From NCBI GenBank assembly GCA_025451115.1, contig JANWKZ010000075.1, positions 1 through 32,629 of the forward strand: a stretch of DNA of 32,629 nucleotides, read 5' to 3'. Made by a program: the position numbers and the translations under genes. The notes below the pieces were generated by a model that was not told the DNA's origin, searched no databases, and saw only the letters and a program-made list of their open reading frames with translations. Below, in pieces: positions 18,801-28,193 of this stretch (its first letter is position 1; each line of letters begins with the position of its first letter). Origin of the DNA: Bacteroidia bacterium. GTDB taxonomy: Bacteria; Bacteroidota; Bacteroidia; B-17B0; Aurantibacillaceae.

Positions 18801-19253
18801 ATGCCTATGAAAACAAAAAAGAACCCCGCAAGAACTCACAAGAGTGATGTCTTGGATGACTTCTTTTCTGTGAAAGACAAAAAGGAGTACAACAAAACGG
18901 AAAAGAACATGCTTTTAGCTATCCGCATTGAGTCAGCAATGAAAAAGTGCGGATATAACAAACTTCAATTTGCCCAGGCCATGGAAGTTCAACCTTCTAT
19001 GGTTACACGTTGGTTAAGCGGAACGCATAACTTCACTATCGAGACACTTTACGATATTGAAAATCTTCTTTCTATATGCGTCATTAATCCAATAGAACCT
19101 ACGCTTATCGAAGTGATTGATCATTTGCATGTTACTGTTTCAACAACTAAATTACCGGCAGGAAATCCTGCTGGTAATTTAAATTACAACATATCTAATC
19201 TCACACATCTGCAAACACACAAACCGCAACTATTAAAAGTAATACCGAATTAG
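18801..19253 (+). CDS. XRE-family antitoxin-like protein (HigA-like) with C-terminal extension
   Basis: MLLAIRIESAMKKCGYNKLQFAQAMEVQPSMVTRWLSGTHNFTIETLYDIENLL is a Cro/C1 HTH; about 55-residue tail follows; 1-bp gaps on both sides. Confidence 0.8.
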   Translation: MPMKTKKNPARTHKSDVLDDFFSVKDKKEYNKTEKNMLLAIRIESAMKKCGYNKLQFAQAMEVQPSMVTRWLSGTHNFTIETLYDIENLLSICVINPIEPTLIEVIDHLHVTVSTTKLPAGNPAGNLNYNISNLTHLQTHKPQLLKVIPN

Positions 19254-19254
19254 T

Positions 19255-19716
19255 ATGACTCAGGATAGAGAAAAAATAAAAAAAGAACTCATTAACTTTC
19301 AAATTCGCTCGGTTGATTTGCTTGGTAGTTATCTTTCCACGCCAAAAGACCTAGAGATCAACGTTCAGGAATTCAGTTTCGATATTAACCTTGAACAAAA
19401 AGTAGATCACAATCTTAAATCCCTTGTTGTTATAACTAACATTGACGTAACTTCAATTAACGATACCTCCAAAAAACTAGGTTCAGTTTCTACCGCATGC
19501 GTTTTCACCATTGAGAACTTTAACGATGTAATAAAAATGGACGATAAGAAATTATCTCATACTATTAGCGACGCTATGATGGAAATATTGAACTCTATTT
19601 CTATTTCATCAACACGTGGCGCAATGTCTCAGCTTTTCAGAGGCACATATTTGCATCACGCCATATTACCGATTGTGGACCCTAAATCCTTCACAAAAGC
19701 ATCAAAGACCAAATAA
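19255..19716 (+). CDS. SecB-like chaperone, third gene of the TAC-like operon
   Basis: FSFDINLEQKVDHNLKSLVVITNIDVTS...VSTACVFTIENF strand pattern and C-terminal SISSTRGAMSQLFRGTYLHHAILPIVDPKSF resemble SecB (YARE...S...RGTFP...LAPVNFD). Confidence 0.72.
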   Translation: MTQDREKIKKELINFQIRSVDLLGSYLSTPKDLEINVQEFSFDINLEQKVDHNLKSLVVITNIDVTSINDTSKKLGSVSTACVFTIENFNDVIKMDDKKLSHTISDAMMEILNSISISSTRGAMSQLFRGTYLHHAILPIVDPKSFTKASKTK

Positions 19717-19868
19717 TAACCAACCCCTTCCCAAGGTTTTTTAATCGGCTTTTTCTAACGAAGTAGTATCTTTCTCTGAACAATTGTAGACCGTAAGAGA
19801 ATCGGACTCGGGCTTTCTTACTTTAAAAGACAGCACACAGAACCAAACCGTTACTTTGATGTAGAATA

Positions 19869-20288
19869 TTATTTCTTATCAGCCCAGCCTTTTTTCATCT
19901 GGTCTTCGAGGGTTTCAATAAGCAGGTCCTTATTTTTAACCTCTTTGCTGAGCTTTTGCAGGTCTTCGCGCAGCTTGGTGATCTCTGATTTGTATTTTAT
20001 CTCCTGGTCGCTCCAGATGTTCACATCGTAGTACTTCTCTTTCTCTTCCATATAAGCGGCCAATTGCTTGGGGTCGCGGAAAAAGCTGTAGAGAGGAATA
20101 CGGAGTTCTTTAGAAATAAGCTCAAGCGTACGAACTTCCAGGGTCTTGGTCTCAAGGGCGTGGTCTAATTGCTCCTCGTTCAGGTTCAGGTGCTCTGCCA
20201 ATTCCTTATAAGAATACTCCTGCTTTTCGAGGAGCTCAACTATCTTTTTCTTAAGGTTCATCCGGGTTTCTTGAGGTAAAGTTAACAT
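19869..20288 (-). CDS. HTH (XRE-like) protein with C-terminal coiled coil
   Basis: ELLEKQEYSYKELAEHLNLNEEQLDHALETKTLEVRTLELISKEL helix-turn-helix; KITKLREDLQKLSKEVKNKDLLIETLEDQM-type coiled coil. Start may be 20261. Confidence 0.75.
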   Translation of the reverse strand: MLTLPQETRMNLKKKIVELLEKQEYSYKELAEHLNLNEEQLDHALETKTLEVRTLELISKELRIPLYSFFRDPKQLAAYMEEKEKYYDVNIWSDQEIKYKSEITKLREDLQKLSKEVKNKDLLIETLEDQMKKGWADKK

Positions 20289-20311
20289 TTATAGGGCTAA
20301 ATGGCAAATAG

Positions 20312-20932
20312 CTATTTTAAGGTACTTTTAAAGGTCTTCATATAGTCTTCATACTTGGTCTTGGTATACGCGCCTGAACCAATGAACTTTATGATAGGCT
20401 CAAATTGCTCGGGCGAATGATTACCCTTTACAATGTCTAATCGCTGGATCTTATCGGTAAGGAATACAATAGAAGGATAAGAGAGTTTACCATCCAATAC
20501 AGACACCGCGAAATTATGAGGCGAGCGTGGTGTTCCCTTGGTTGCCGGGTTAAAGAATTTGAGTGGCATTTTTTTGGTTCCCACTTTTATTACCTTTCCT
20601 TTTTTGTCGCGAAGCGTATCCGGAACATCCAGCGTAAATTTCAATGTATCGAAATTCTCCGCATCGTATTTCACCGCGATGAAGTTCGCGTTAATGTATT
20701 TGGCAATTTCGGGGTTATTAAAAGTGTTCTTCGCCATCATTTTGCACGGCCCGCACCATTGCGTGTACACATCCATGATGATAGGTTTCTTGTTCTTTTG
20801 GGCCAATACCACAGCCTTATCAAAAGTAACCCAGTTAATTGCTTCCTTTTCCTGCGCAACAGCAGAAAAAGAAAAAAGCAGTACCGTAAGGAACAGTACT
20901 GCTTTCGTTATGTTGTCTATGCGTTTAGGCAT
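20312..20932 (-). CDS. Secreted thioredoxin-family protein
   Basis: Signal peptide ...[27 protein letters not shown] active site; LSYPSIVFL cis-Pro region. Confidence 0.92.
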   Translation of the reverse strand: MPKRIDNITKAVLFLTVLLFSFSAVAQEKEAINWVTFDKAVVLAQKNKKPIIMDVYTQWCGPCKMMAKNTFNNPEIAKYINANFIAVKYDAENFDTLKFTLDVPDTLRDKKGKVIKVGTKKMPLKFFNPATKGTPRSPHNFAVSVLDGKLSYPSIVFLTDKIQRLDIVKGNHSPEQFEPIIKFIGSGAYTKTKYEDYMKTFKSTLK

Positions 20933-23066
20933 TTTCTTTTTTCTCAGCGGTCTCAGGTTTTGGTAAAAGCACCTTGCGCGACAATTTGAACTTGCCGGTC
21001 TTTGGATCGTTACCGATGTATTTCACCTGGATCATATCGCCTTCTTTAAGTACACCTTCTAAAGAATCGAGACGACGCCATTCTACTTCAGAGATGTGCA
21101 ATAAACCGTCTTTACCGGGCAGGAACTCTACAAAAGCTCCGTAAGGCATAACCGTTTTTACTTTCGCATCATACACCTCACCTACTTCAGGAACAGCTAC
21201 GATACCTTTGATGCGGTTAAGCGCCGCTTTGGCATCTTCGTCGTTCTCACCAAAGATCTCAACCAATCCTTTGCCGTTGATCTCTGTGATGGTGATAGTA
21301 GTTTTGGTTGTTTTCTGGATCTCCTGGATAACTTTTCCGCCGGGACCGATAACCGCGCCAATGAAGTCTTGCGGGATCTCGATCTGCAGTAAGCGTGGAG
21401 CGTGTGGCTTGTAATCTGCGTTGGGAGCAGCAAGTGTTTTGCTGATCTCGCTCAGGATGTGTAAACGGCCGTTTTTTGCCTGGTTCAATGCTTCCTGCAT
21501 TACTTCGTAAGGCAGGCCATGTACTTTCAGATCCATCTGCACGGCAGTGATACCGTCTTTTGTTCCGCAAACTTTGAAATCCATATCACCTAAATGATCT
21601 TCATCACCTAAGATATCAGATAAGATCGCGTAAGCACCTTTATCGTCGGTGATCAATCCCATGGCAATACCGGTAACAGGTTTTGTGATCTGTACACCTG
21701 CATCCATCAGCGCCAGCGTACCGGCACAAACAGTGGCCATAGAAGAAGAACCGTTACTTTCAAGGATATCGGAAACGATACGGATAGTATACGGACAAGA
21801 AGAAGGAACTACTTTTTTAAGCGCACGTAAAGCCAGGTTACCGTGGCCCACCTCACGACGGCTTGTACCGCGGTTTGGTTTTACTTCACCTGTTGAGAAA
21901 CCGGGGAAGTTATAGTGCAATAAGAATTTGTTCTCACCTTCAATGAAAGCACCGTCTATCAACTGCTGGTCTAATTTAGTACCTAGGGTTACAGTAGTTA
22001 ACGATTGTGTTTCTCCGCGTGTAAATACGGCTGAACCGTGAGCAGACGGTAAATAACCTACTTCGCTCCAGATAGGGCGGATATCGGTTGTTTTACGGCC
22101 ATCTAAACGGATCTTGGTATCTAATGCAACGCGTCGAACCGCATCGTACTCAACACCGTGATAGTATTTATTGATCAAACCTTCTTTCTCTCCTAATTCT
22201 TCTTCAGAGAAACTAGCTTTGAACTCATCGAGGATCGCTTTGAAAGCGACTTTACGTTCGCTCTTGTTTGGGTTACCTTTTTTGGCAACGTCGTAAACTT
22301 TCTGGTAAGTGGCTTTTGCTACTTTTTCTTTCAGTTCAAGGTCGTTCGTTTCGTGCGAGTATTCGCGTTTTGGCTTGTTGCCTGCTTTTGCAGCGAACTC
22401 TTTAATAGCTTTTACATGGACTTTAATGGCTTCGTGGCCAAATTTAATGGCTTCCAGCATTTCTGCTTCGCTCACTTCGCTCATTTCTCCTTCTACCATT
22501 AAGATATCTGTAGCAGAAGCGGCCATGATCATATCGATAGTTGATTTCTCAAGGTCTTGTAGACTTGGATTGATAACCAGTTTGCCATCGATCTTTCCAA
22601 CACGTACTTCAGAGATAGGTCCGTTGAACGGAATATCAGAAACAGCAACGGCTGCAGAAGCGGCTAAACCTACCAATGCATCGGGGCATGTTTTTTTATC
22701 TGAAGAGATCAGGTTGATCATTAATTGAATATCCGCGTGGTAATCTTCGGGGAACAAAGGGCGCATGGCGCGGTCGATGATGCGGCAAATTAAAACTTCG
22801 TAATCAGAAAGTTTTGCTTCGCGGCGGAAGAAACTGCCGGGGATACGACCCGCGGCTGCGTATTTTTCCTGGTAGTCAACGGTAAGGGGTAAAAAATCTA
22901 CTCCTTCTTTTGCTTCCTTGCTGCTTACAATAGTTGCAAGCAACATGGTGTCGCCTACTTTAAGTACTACCGATCCATCGGCTTGCTTGGCTAATTTTCC
23001 TGTTTCCAGTGTGGCTTGTCGTCCGTCGCCAAGATCGAACGTGTGTGTGATTCCTATTTGTGACAT
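20925..23066 (-). CDS. pnp: Polynucleotide phosphorylase
   Basis: Two RNase PH domains, [20 protein letters not shown] domain, S1 domain [35 protein letters not shown]; 713 aa. Confidence 0.98.
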   Translation of the reverse strand: MSQIGITHTFDLGDGRQATLETGKLAKQADGSVVLKVGDTMLLATIVSSKEAKEGVDFLPLTVDYQEKYAAAGRIPGSFFRREAKLSDYEVLICRIIDRAMRPLFPEDYHADIQLMINLISSDKKTCPDALVGLAASAAVAVSDIPFNGPISEVRVGKIDGKLVINPSLQDLEKSTIDMIMAASATDILMVEGEMSEVSEAEMLEAIKFGHEAIKVHVKAIKEFAAKAGNKPKREYSHETNDLELKEKVAKATYQKVYDVAKKGNPNKSERKVAFKAILDEFKASFSEEELGEKEGLINKYYHGVEYDAVRRVALDTKIRLDGRKTTDIRPIWSEVGYLPSAHGSAVFTRGETQSLTTVTLGTKLDQQLIDGAFIEGENKFLLHYNFPGFSTGEVKPNRGTSRREVGHGNLALRALKKVVPSSCPYTIRIVSDILESNGSSSMATVCAGTLALMDAGVQITKPVTGIAMGLITDDKGAYAILSDILGDEDHLGDMDFKVCGTKDGITAVQMDLKVHGLPYEVMQEALNQAKNGRLHILSEISKTLAAPNADYKPHAPRLLQIEIPQDFIGAVIGPGGKVIQEIQKTTKTTITITEINGKGLVEIFGENDEDAKAALNRIKGIVAVPEVGEVYDAKVKTVMPYGAFVEFLPGKDGLLHISEVEWRRLDSLEGVLKEGDMIQVKYIGNDPKTGKFKLSRKVLLPKPETAEKKENA

Positions 23067-23164
23067 TTTGTTTTGATTTGTGCCGCGGCCCTTCCGCAGC
23101 GTTTATATTGATTTTAATTTTTCTTTCTTCTGTACCGGGACCTGAAGGACCCGGTAATTAACAC

Positions 23165-23197
23165 AAAAGGCATCCGAGTTCTCCAGATGCCTTTTTA
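23165..23197 (-). terminator. Stem-loop terminator between rpsO and pnp
   Basis: aaaaggcatc-cgagttctcca-gatgcctttttag; minus-strand reading gives a 10-bp stem followed by a short T-tract. Confidence 0.75.
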
Positions 23198-23215
23198 GTT
23201 TTTATTGTCCGTTCA

Positions 23216-23485
23216 TTATTTACGGATATCAAGTGTTTTGATCAACGCGCGATATTTTTCAAGATCCGTGCGTTTCAGGTAATCGAGTAACGCGCGGCGT
23301 TTACCCACCAGGTTCAAAAGTGAACGCTGTGTACCAAAATCTTTTTTATTACTCTGTAAGTGACCGCTTAAGTGCTCAATACGCTGTGTAAAAAGCGCGA
23401 TCTGGCTTTCTGACGAACCGGTGTTTTTATCTGAACCACCGTGTTTCTTAAAGATGTCTTTTTTTGCCTGTGCTGTAAGTATCAT
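23216..23485 (-). CDS. rpsO: 30S ribosomal protein S15
   Basis: GSSESQIALFTQRIEHLSGHLQSNKKDFGTQRSLLNLVGKRRALLDYLKRTD; 89 aa. Confidence 0.98.
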   Translation of the reverse strand: MILTAQAKKDIFKKHGGSDKNTGSSESQIALFTQRIEHLSGHLQSNKKDFGTQRSLLNLVGKRRALLDYLKRTDLEKYRALIKTLDIRK

Positions 23486-23508
23486 TTCTTCTTAAATTTT
23501 AAGGACTG

Positions 23509-23538
23509 CAAATATAGGGATTTTTTATAAACCCCCAA
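23509..23538 (-). promoter_or_regulatory. Bacteroidota-type promoter for rpsO
   Basis: Minus strand: TTG (23538-23536), 19-nt spacer, TATATTTG (23516-23509). Confidence 0.75.
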
Positions 23539-23609
23539 GCATTAGGGCAAACAAGAGGAAAGATAGTTTTAATTTAAAACGCTGATAAATAGATGATTGA
23601 GAAAAATAA

Positions 23610-23897
23610 CTATTTGCGGGAACGGCCAATTCTTTTTGCCGGTTTCTTCGATTTTCCTTCCGGTTTGGAAAAATTCAGGTCCGAAAAGAAATCTTCTACA
23701 GTTATTTTATGGATATTCAGCAACTTAACGAGGCTTCGGATCGTAATATTAGTGAGCCCTTTTTCTACTCTCCAGTATTGCATCCTCGAAAGCTCGTGCT
23801 CAATGGCAAAATTCTCATAGCTGGAAAAACCACGCTCAACCCTCAAACTCCTCAATTTACTGCCAATTTCCTTGCATACTTCCTTTTCACTGTTCAT
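23610..23897 (-). CDS. XRE-family transcriptional regulator
   Basis: IGSKLRSLRVERGFSSYENFAIEHELSRMQYWRVEKGLTNITIRSLVKLLNIHKITVEDFF HTH; basic C-terminus. Confidence 0.85.
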   Translation of the reverse strand: MNSEKEVCKEIGSKLRSLRVERGFSSYENFAIEHELSRMQYWRVEKGLTNITIRSLVKLLNIHKITVEDFFSDLNFSKPEGKSKKPAKRIGRSRK

Positions 23898-24074
23898 GTT
23901 ACAAAAATCATCATATTAAGGCATCTAGATTACAACTTAAAACAATACACCGTATTTGGTGCTTATGCCCTTTCTGATTTTCGTGACAATGGTTGCATAC
24001 TTCACGTCCCACATGTAAGATACATCTTATTTGGTGTACTTTTACAAAAACCTAACTCCCAATGAACTTTAATT

Positions 24075-24338
24075 TTGCTAATTCTCGCTGTTACGGAAAA
24101 TTCTTCTCATAACTACCAGTGCCGGAACTGTAAGCTCATCAAATTGGGGAGAATAATACCGAGCGCGCATGGTTGCCAGGTCTCCGGCCTTCATTCATGG
24201 ACCGACCTGGGTATAACAGGTCTGCATATTTACAGGTGCGCTAAATGCAAAACGGCGGTAAAATCGAAAGGAAAACCTTTAGAAGGAGATTGCCAGGGCG
24301 GAAAATCGCACCGTTGGCTCCTTAAAGTTGTTTTATGA
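24075..24338 (+). CDS. Small two-CxxC zinc-ribbon protein
   Basis: YQCRNCKLIKLG...HGCQVSGLHSWTDLG and YRCAKCKTAVKSKG...GDCQGGKSHRWLLKV form two similar ribbons; TTG start uncertain. Confidence 0.5.
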   Translation: MLILAVTENSSHNYQCRNCKLIKLGRIIPSAHGCQVSGLHSWTDLGITGLHIYRCAKCKTAVKSKGKPLEGDCQGGKSHRWLLKVVL

Positions 24339-25341
24339 CCATCCCCGCCAGTGCTTCAACCCAATTATCGTTACTATTAAGACTAGGCACCAGGTCTACT
24401 TTTTCTCCTCCATAACTTCTAAAGGCATCATTGTATTCGGTGCCTATCTCGTGGATGGTTTCCAGGCAATCAGCCACAAAGGCTGGGGAAAAGACTAAGA
24501 GCTTTTTGTTTCCTAAAGCGGCTCTTTCTTTTAATACATGGTCTGTATAAGGTTTTATCCATTCGCTCCGACCCACACGACTCTGGAAACAGATCGTATA
24601 TTTTTCACGGGGCAGGCCTAGTTTCTCCGCTATCAATTTTGTTGTTTTAAAACAATTGGCGCGGTAACAATATTGGTTCCTGTCGGTAGAAGCCTCGCAA
24701 CAGGTATCCATGAAACAGGAGTTGTCGCCATAATGCGCCGAAGCCTTTTTTATCTGGCGCTCAGGCAACCCATGATAAGAGAAAAGAACATGGTCATACC
24801 CGTTTAAGTTGAACTTCTTTCCTTCTTCAACATAGCAATCCACTACCGCATTATTATCATGGAAATTGCTGCTGATGTGCATTTCCGGGATCACTTCCCA
24901 ATTCTTTATCTCACTGAATACTTTTTCAATTGTTGAGCCTGTGCTGGAAGAAGCATACTGTGGATACAAGGGAAGAACAACGATCTTCTTCGGTTTCTGC
25001 TTCCTGATATTTTCTAAAGCACCTTTAATATCCGGACTCTGGTAACGCATCGCAAGCTCCACAAAATAACTTTCTCCCAACCGCGCCTGCAATTTCTTTT
25101 TCAATTCAACACTATGGTACAGAAGCGGCGAACCTTTATCACTCCAGATATGCTTATACAATTTGGCGGACTTAGAAGAACGGAACGGCACCACCAGGAA
25201 ATTCACAAGGAAGAACCTTCCGATCGCCGAAATATCGATCACCCGCCTGTCGTTCAAAAACTCAGTAAGGTATTTACGCACCGCTGGTGTAGAAGGGTTA
25301 TCGGGTGTACCGAGGTTTATTAAAAGTACCGCAGTCTTCAT
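24322..25341 (-). CDS. hemH: Ferrochelatase
   Basis: MKTAVLLINLGTPDNPSTPAVRKYLTEFLNDRRVID, YSYHGLPERQ-like FSYHGLPERQIKK, FSPAFVADCLETIHEI. Confidence 0.97.
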   Translation of the reverse strand: MKTAVLLINLGTPDNPSTPAVRKYLTEFLNDRRVIDISAIGRFFLVNFLVVPFRSSKSAKLYKHIWSDKGSPLLYHSVELKKKLQARLGESYFVELAMRYQSPDIKGALENIRKQKPKKIVVLPLYPQYASSSTGSTIEKVFSEIKNWEVIPEMHISSNFHDNNAVVDCYVEEGKKFNLNGYDHVLFSYHGLPERQIKKASAHYGDNSCFMDTCCEASTDRNQYCYRANCFKTTKLIAEKLGLPREKYTICFQSRVGRSEWIKPYTDHVLKERAALGNKKLLVFSPAFVADCLETIHEIGTEYNDAFRSYGGEKVDLVPSLNSNDNWVEALAGMVIKQL

Positions 25342-25344
25342 TTA

Positions 25345-26217
25345 CTAATAACCAAAGTTCTTTAGTCGTTTGTCGTCGCTGCGCCAGTCTTTGTCAACCT
25401 TTACAAAGGTTTGCAAATGCACCTGTTTGCCAAAGAATGTTTCACAATCCTTTCGCGCCTCAATGCCCACTTTTTTAAGCGCTTCACCTTTATGCCCGAT
25501 GAGGATTCCCTTCTGGGAATCGCGCTCCACGTAGATGACGGCCTCAATACGAATGATCTTTTCTTCCTCTTTGAAAGACTCAACGGTGACTTCGCAACTA
25601 TACGGGATCTCCTTTTTATAATTCAAAAGTATCTTCTCACGAATGATCTCCGCCACAAAGAAACGCTCAGGCTTATCCGTCAGCTCACCCTTATCAAAAT
25701 AAGCGGGATGCTCGGGCAAAAGACTCAGTATCTTCTGCATCAAAATTCCCAGGTTGGTCTTTTGCAGGGCAGACACAGGTAAGATCTCGGCATTGGGTAA
25801 ACGCTCGTGCCACGCAGCCACTCGCTCTTCTACTTTCGGACCCTGAACGAGATCGATCTTATTGATGAGCACCAACACCGGCTGTTTTACCTTTTTCAGT
25901 TTGTCAAGATAAGATTGCTCCAGTTGCATATCCTCAAACACATCGCTGATCAGCAAAAAAACATCCGCGTCCTCCATGGCATCGGCCACAAAGCGCATCA
26001 TTTTCTCATGGAGCTTATAATTGGGCTTTAAAATACCCGGCGTATCAGAGAAAATGATCTGGTAGTCGTTTTCGCTCACGATACCCATGATGCGGTGACG
26101 GGTGGTCTGCGCTTTCGAGGTGATAACCGACAACCGCTCGCCCACCAAAGCGTTCATCAACGTGGATTTACCCACATTGGGACAACCGATAATATTTACA
26201 AAACCTGCCTTGTGCAT
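25345..26217 (-). CDS. era: GTPase Era
   Basis: GCPNVGKSTLMNALVGERLSVIT, DTPGI, NKID, C-terminal KH GILIGHKGEALKKVGIEARKDCETFFGKQVHLQTFVKV. Confidence 0.97.
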   Translation of the reverse strand: MHKAGFVNIIGCPNVGKSTLMNALVGERLSVITSKAQTTRHRIMGIVSENDYQIIFSDTPGILKPNYKLHEKMMRFVADAMEDADVFLLISDVFEDMQLEQSYLDKLKKVKQPVLVLINKIDLVQGPKVEERVAAWHERLPNAEILPVSALQKTNLGILMQKILSLLPEHPAYFDKGELTDKPERFFVAEIIREKILLNYKKEIPYSCEVTVESFKEEEKIIRIEAVIYVERDSQKGILIGHKGEALKKVGIEARKDCETFFGKQVHLQTFVKVDKDWRSDDKRLKNFGY

Positions 26218-26316
26218 AGCGTGCGCGAAGATACGAAATATAAAAGTGTAGAAAGGTAAGCAGGCAGCTGATCAATATCATTGCCGGGAGAGTATGAGTT
26301 ATTTGTTGAAAATTAA

Positions 26317-26347
26317 TTTCGGCGATGTAATTTAATGTGTATATTTG
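26317..26347 (+). promoter_or_regulatory. Probable promoter of the initiator tRNA gene
   Basis: TATATTTG at 26340-26347 with TTTC about 19 nt upstream (one mismatch to TTTG). Confidence 0.5.
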
Positions 26348-26384
26348 CACCGATTTTAGAAACGTTCTTTACAAAACAACATAT

Positions 26385-26456
<72 letters not shown>

Positions 26457-26461
26457 CTCAG

Positions 26462-26496
26462 AAAAGTCCTTGTGTCAATCACAAGGACTTTTTTAT
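26462..26496. terminator. Intrinsic terminator after the tRNA
   Basis: aaaagtccttgtg-tcaat-cacaaggactttttt, 13-bp stem with T-tract; convergent to the next gene. Confidence 0.9.
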
Positions 26497-28052
26497 TTCT
26501 GTTTACTCCTCTCCAATTGCCGCACCCTCTCCTTTTCCCTGATCACCTCTGCAAAAGGCTTGTTCTCAATTTTACTTTCCAGCCACTCGATGTATTCAAA
26601 GTCATCCAAGGGTCGTCTTTGATACGGATCCGGAATTAATTTCTCAAGATCACTCTTCAATTCTTTAAATGCAATCACTGTTTTTCTGCGCGTATCCATA
26701 TTACGACTCTTCTTACCGATAAAATCAAGGATGATCTGCTCGAACTTGAAAAGCATTTTCGTTTTCGAAAGAAAATGGTAGGTCCACTTAACCATATAAC
26801 GCAACAGATCGCGATTGCCCATCTCATAATGCACAAGCAGGGAAAGGATGCGCGCCATGCTTTGCATGTCGCCCCGCACATCAGGCGCCTTGTCGTTAAT
26901 GATATTGTTCAGGTGCACAATAGCTTTAGGATAATTTCGGTTCCCGAAATAAACTACCGCCACCGCTTCTTCAAACATCCACTTTTCCTCAATACTTAAA
27001 GGCTTTACTTTGTACTTTACAAATTCCTTCAGCAACACAGGAATAGCCTTCGCTCCCTTTTCAAACTCGCCGGTGCGACTATAAACATAGAGCATCACCG
27101 TATTCACATAATAAAAAGTACGGTTGAACAGGTTCTTTGAAATAGAGTTTCTCTGCTCCACTAAAAATTCCTTCAGTCGTTCAAGTAAAATAAAGGTTTG
27201 CGCGTATTCCTTGAAATTATATTGCCACACACTCGCGTTCTGTTGCATGGCCAGGTATTGGCGCGGTTCTTTTTGTATCAGTTGCGGATGTGACTCCAAC
27301 ACTTTTATGAGCTTATTCGTGTTGCTGTACGCTTTTTGATAATCCGCTTCGAGGTTAGCGTAGCCGATGCGCGTAGAATAGTAAAAATACTTTGCCTCCA
27401 CCAGGCGGGCTTTGTCCTCCGACCTCAAAAGCGGGTGCTGCATAATTCTTCCGAACCGTTTCAGCTCTGCTTTGGTACGGAAGAACCCGAACTTACGTAT
27501 ACGCAGGTAAACCGTATTGGAGAATAAAGAATACTGGTGGGCATTAATCGCGTCCTTCAGGTGATCTTCCGCCTGCTTGTATTTCTTTTTCATTTCTTCC
27601 TGCGAAACAGCCGTATAACCCTGGGCGTTGATGATCTTCAATTCCCACTTCGCCAGGTCGAACAACACAAGCGGCTCCTGGTAATGCAAGGCCGACTTCC
27701 TCGTTTTTGCAATTTGTTTCATCGCGTTCTCAAAAAGACCTTTCTGAAAGAGGATCTCGACCGAATGTACTTCCCGGTTCAGGCGCGCGCTCACCGATCT
27801 TTGGGAGTAATAATTCTGTAAGGCACTGAGCACGTTCTCTTCCAGCCTTTGCTTCATCACCGGAAGGTGTTTGAAAGCAATCAATTTAGTCTCGTTATAT
27901 TCTTTTTGCCTGTCGATCGAATCAAACAGCGCCACATGCTTAGCGCTATTAGCCGCCGGCTGACCCTTCAAATAGACCTTTACATACCTCTTTTCGGTCT
28001 TTGAAAGGGAATGTATGAGCTGAAAAAGGGTGCTGGAATGTGCCTTTGACAT
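26493..28052 (-). CDS. Uncharacterised all-helical (TPR-like) protein
   Basis: 519 aa helical repeat character (KAIVHLNNIINDKAPDVRGDMQSMARILSLLVHYEMG); no recognised catalytic motif. Confidence 0.7.
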   Translation of the reverse strand: MSKAHSSTLFQLIHSLSKTEKRYVKVYLKGQPAANSAKHVALFDSIDRQKEYNETKLIAFKHLPVMKQRLEENVLSALQNYYSQRSVSARLNREVHSVEILFQKGLFENAMKQIAKTRKSALHYQEPLVLFDLAKWELKIINAQGYTAVSQEEMKKKYKQAEDHLKDAINAHQYSLFSNTVYLRIRKFGFFRTKAELKRFGRIMQHPLLRSEDKARLVEAKYFYYSTRIGYANLEADYQKAYSNTNKLIKVLESHPQLIQKEPRQYLAMQQNASVWQYNFKEYAQTFILLERLKEFLVEQRNSISKNLFNRTFYYVNTVMLYVYSRTGEFEKGAKAIPVLLKEFVKYKVKPLSIEEKWMFEEAVAVVYFGNRNYPKAIVHLNNIINDKAPDVRGDMQSMARILSLLVHYEMGNRDLLRYMVKWTYHFLSKTKMLFKFEQIILDFIGKKSRNMDTRRKTVIAFKELKSDLEKLIPDPYQRRPLDDFEYIEWLESKIENKPFAEVIREKERVRQLERSKQK

Positions 28053-28193
28053 GTTATTTATTAAGAATATGACTTATACAAATATATAATAATATTTCAT
28101 TCTAAAAACTTTTAGTATAGCCATTAGAATTGTTATTTAAAAATCAAGTCGAGCCGGAACCCCTTCTTAATTGGCCTAAGTTTGTTTAAAGAA

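Noticed and set aside
20516-20989. Two long plus-strand ORFs (157 and 142 aa) opposite the thioredoxin gene
   Set aside because: They overlap each other in different frames and lie antisense to a clear thioredoxin; shadow ORFs.
22309-22728. Plus-strand ORF of 139 aa inside pnp
   Set aside because: Antisense to the conserved PNPase frame; serine-rich low-information product.
23953-24036. Two TATTTGGTG copies upstream of the XRE gene as operators
   Set aside because: Only 9 bp shared, no symmetrical arrangement; insufficient support.
25411-25782. Plus-strand ORF of 123 aa inside era
   Set aside because: Antisense to Era; no supported homology.
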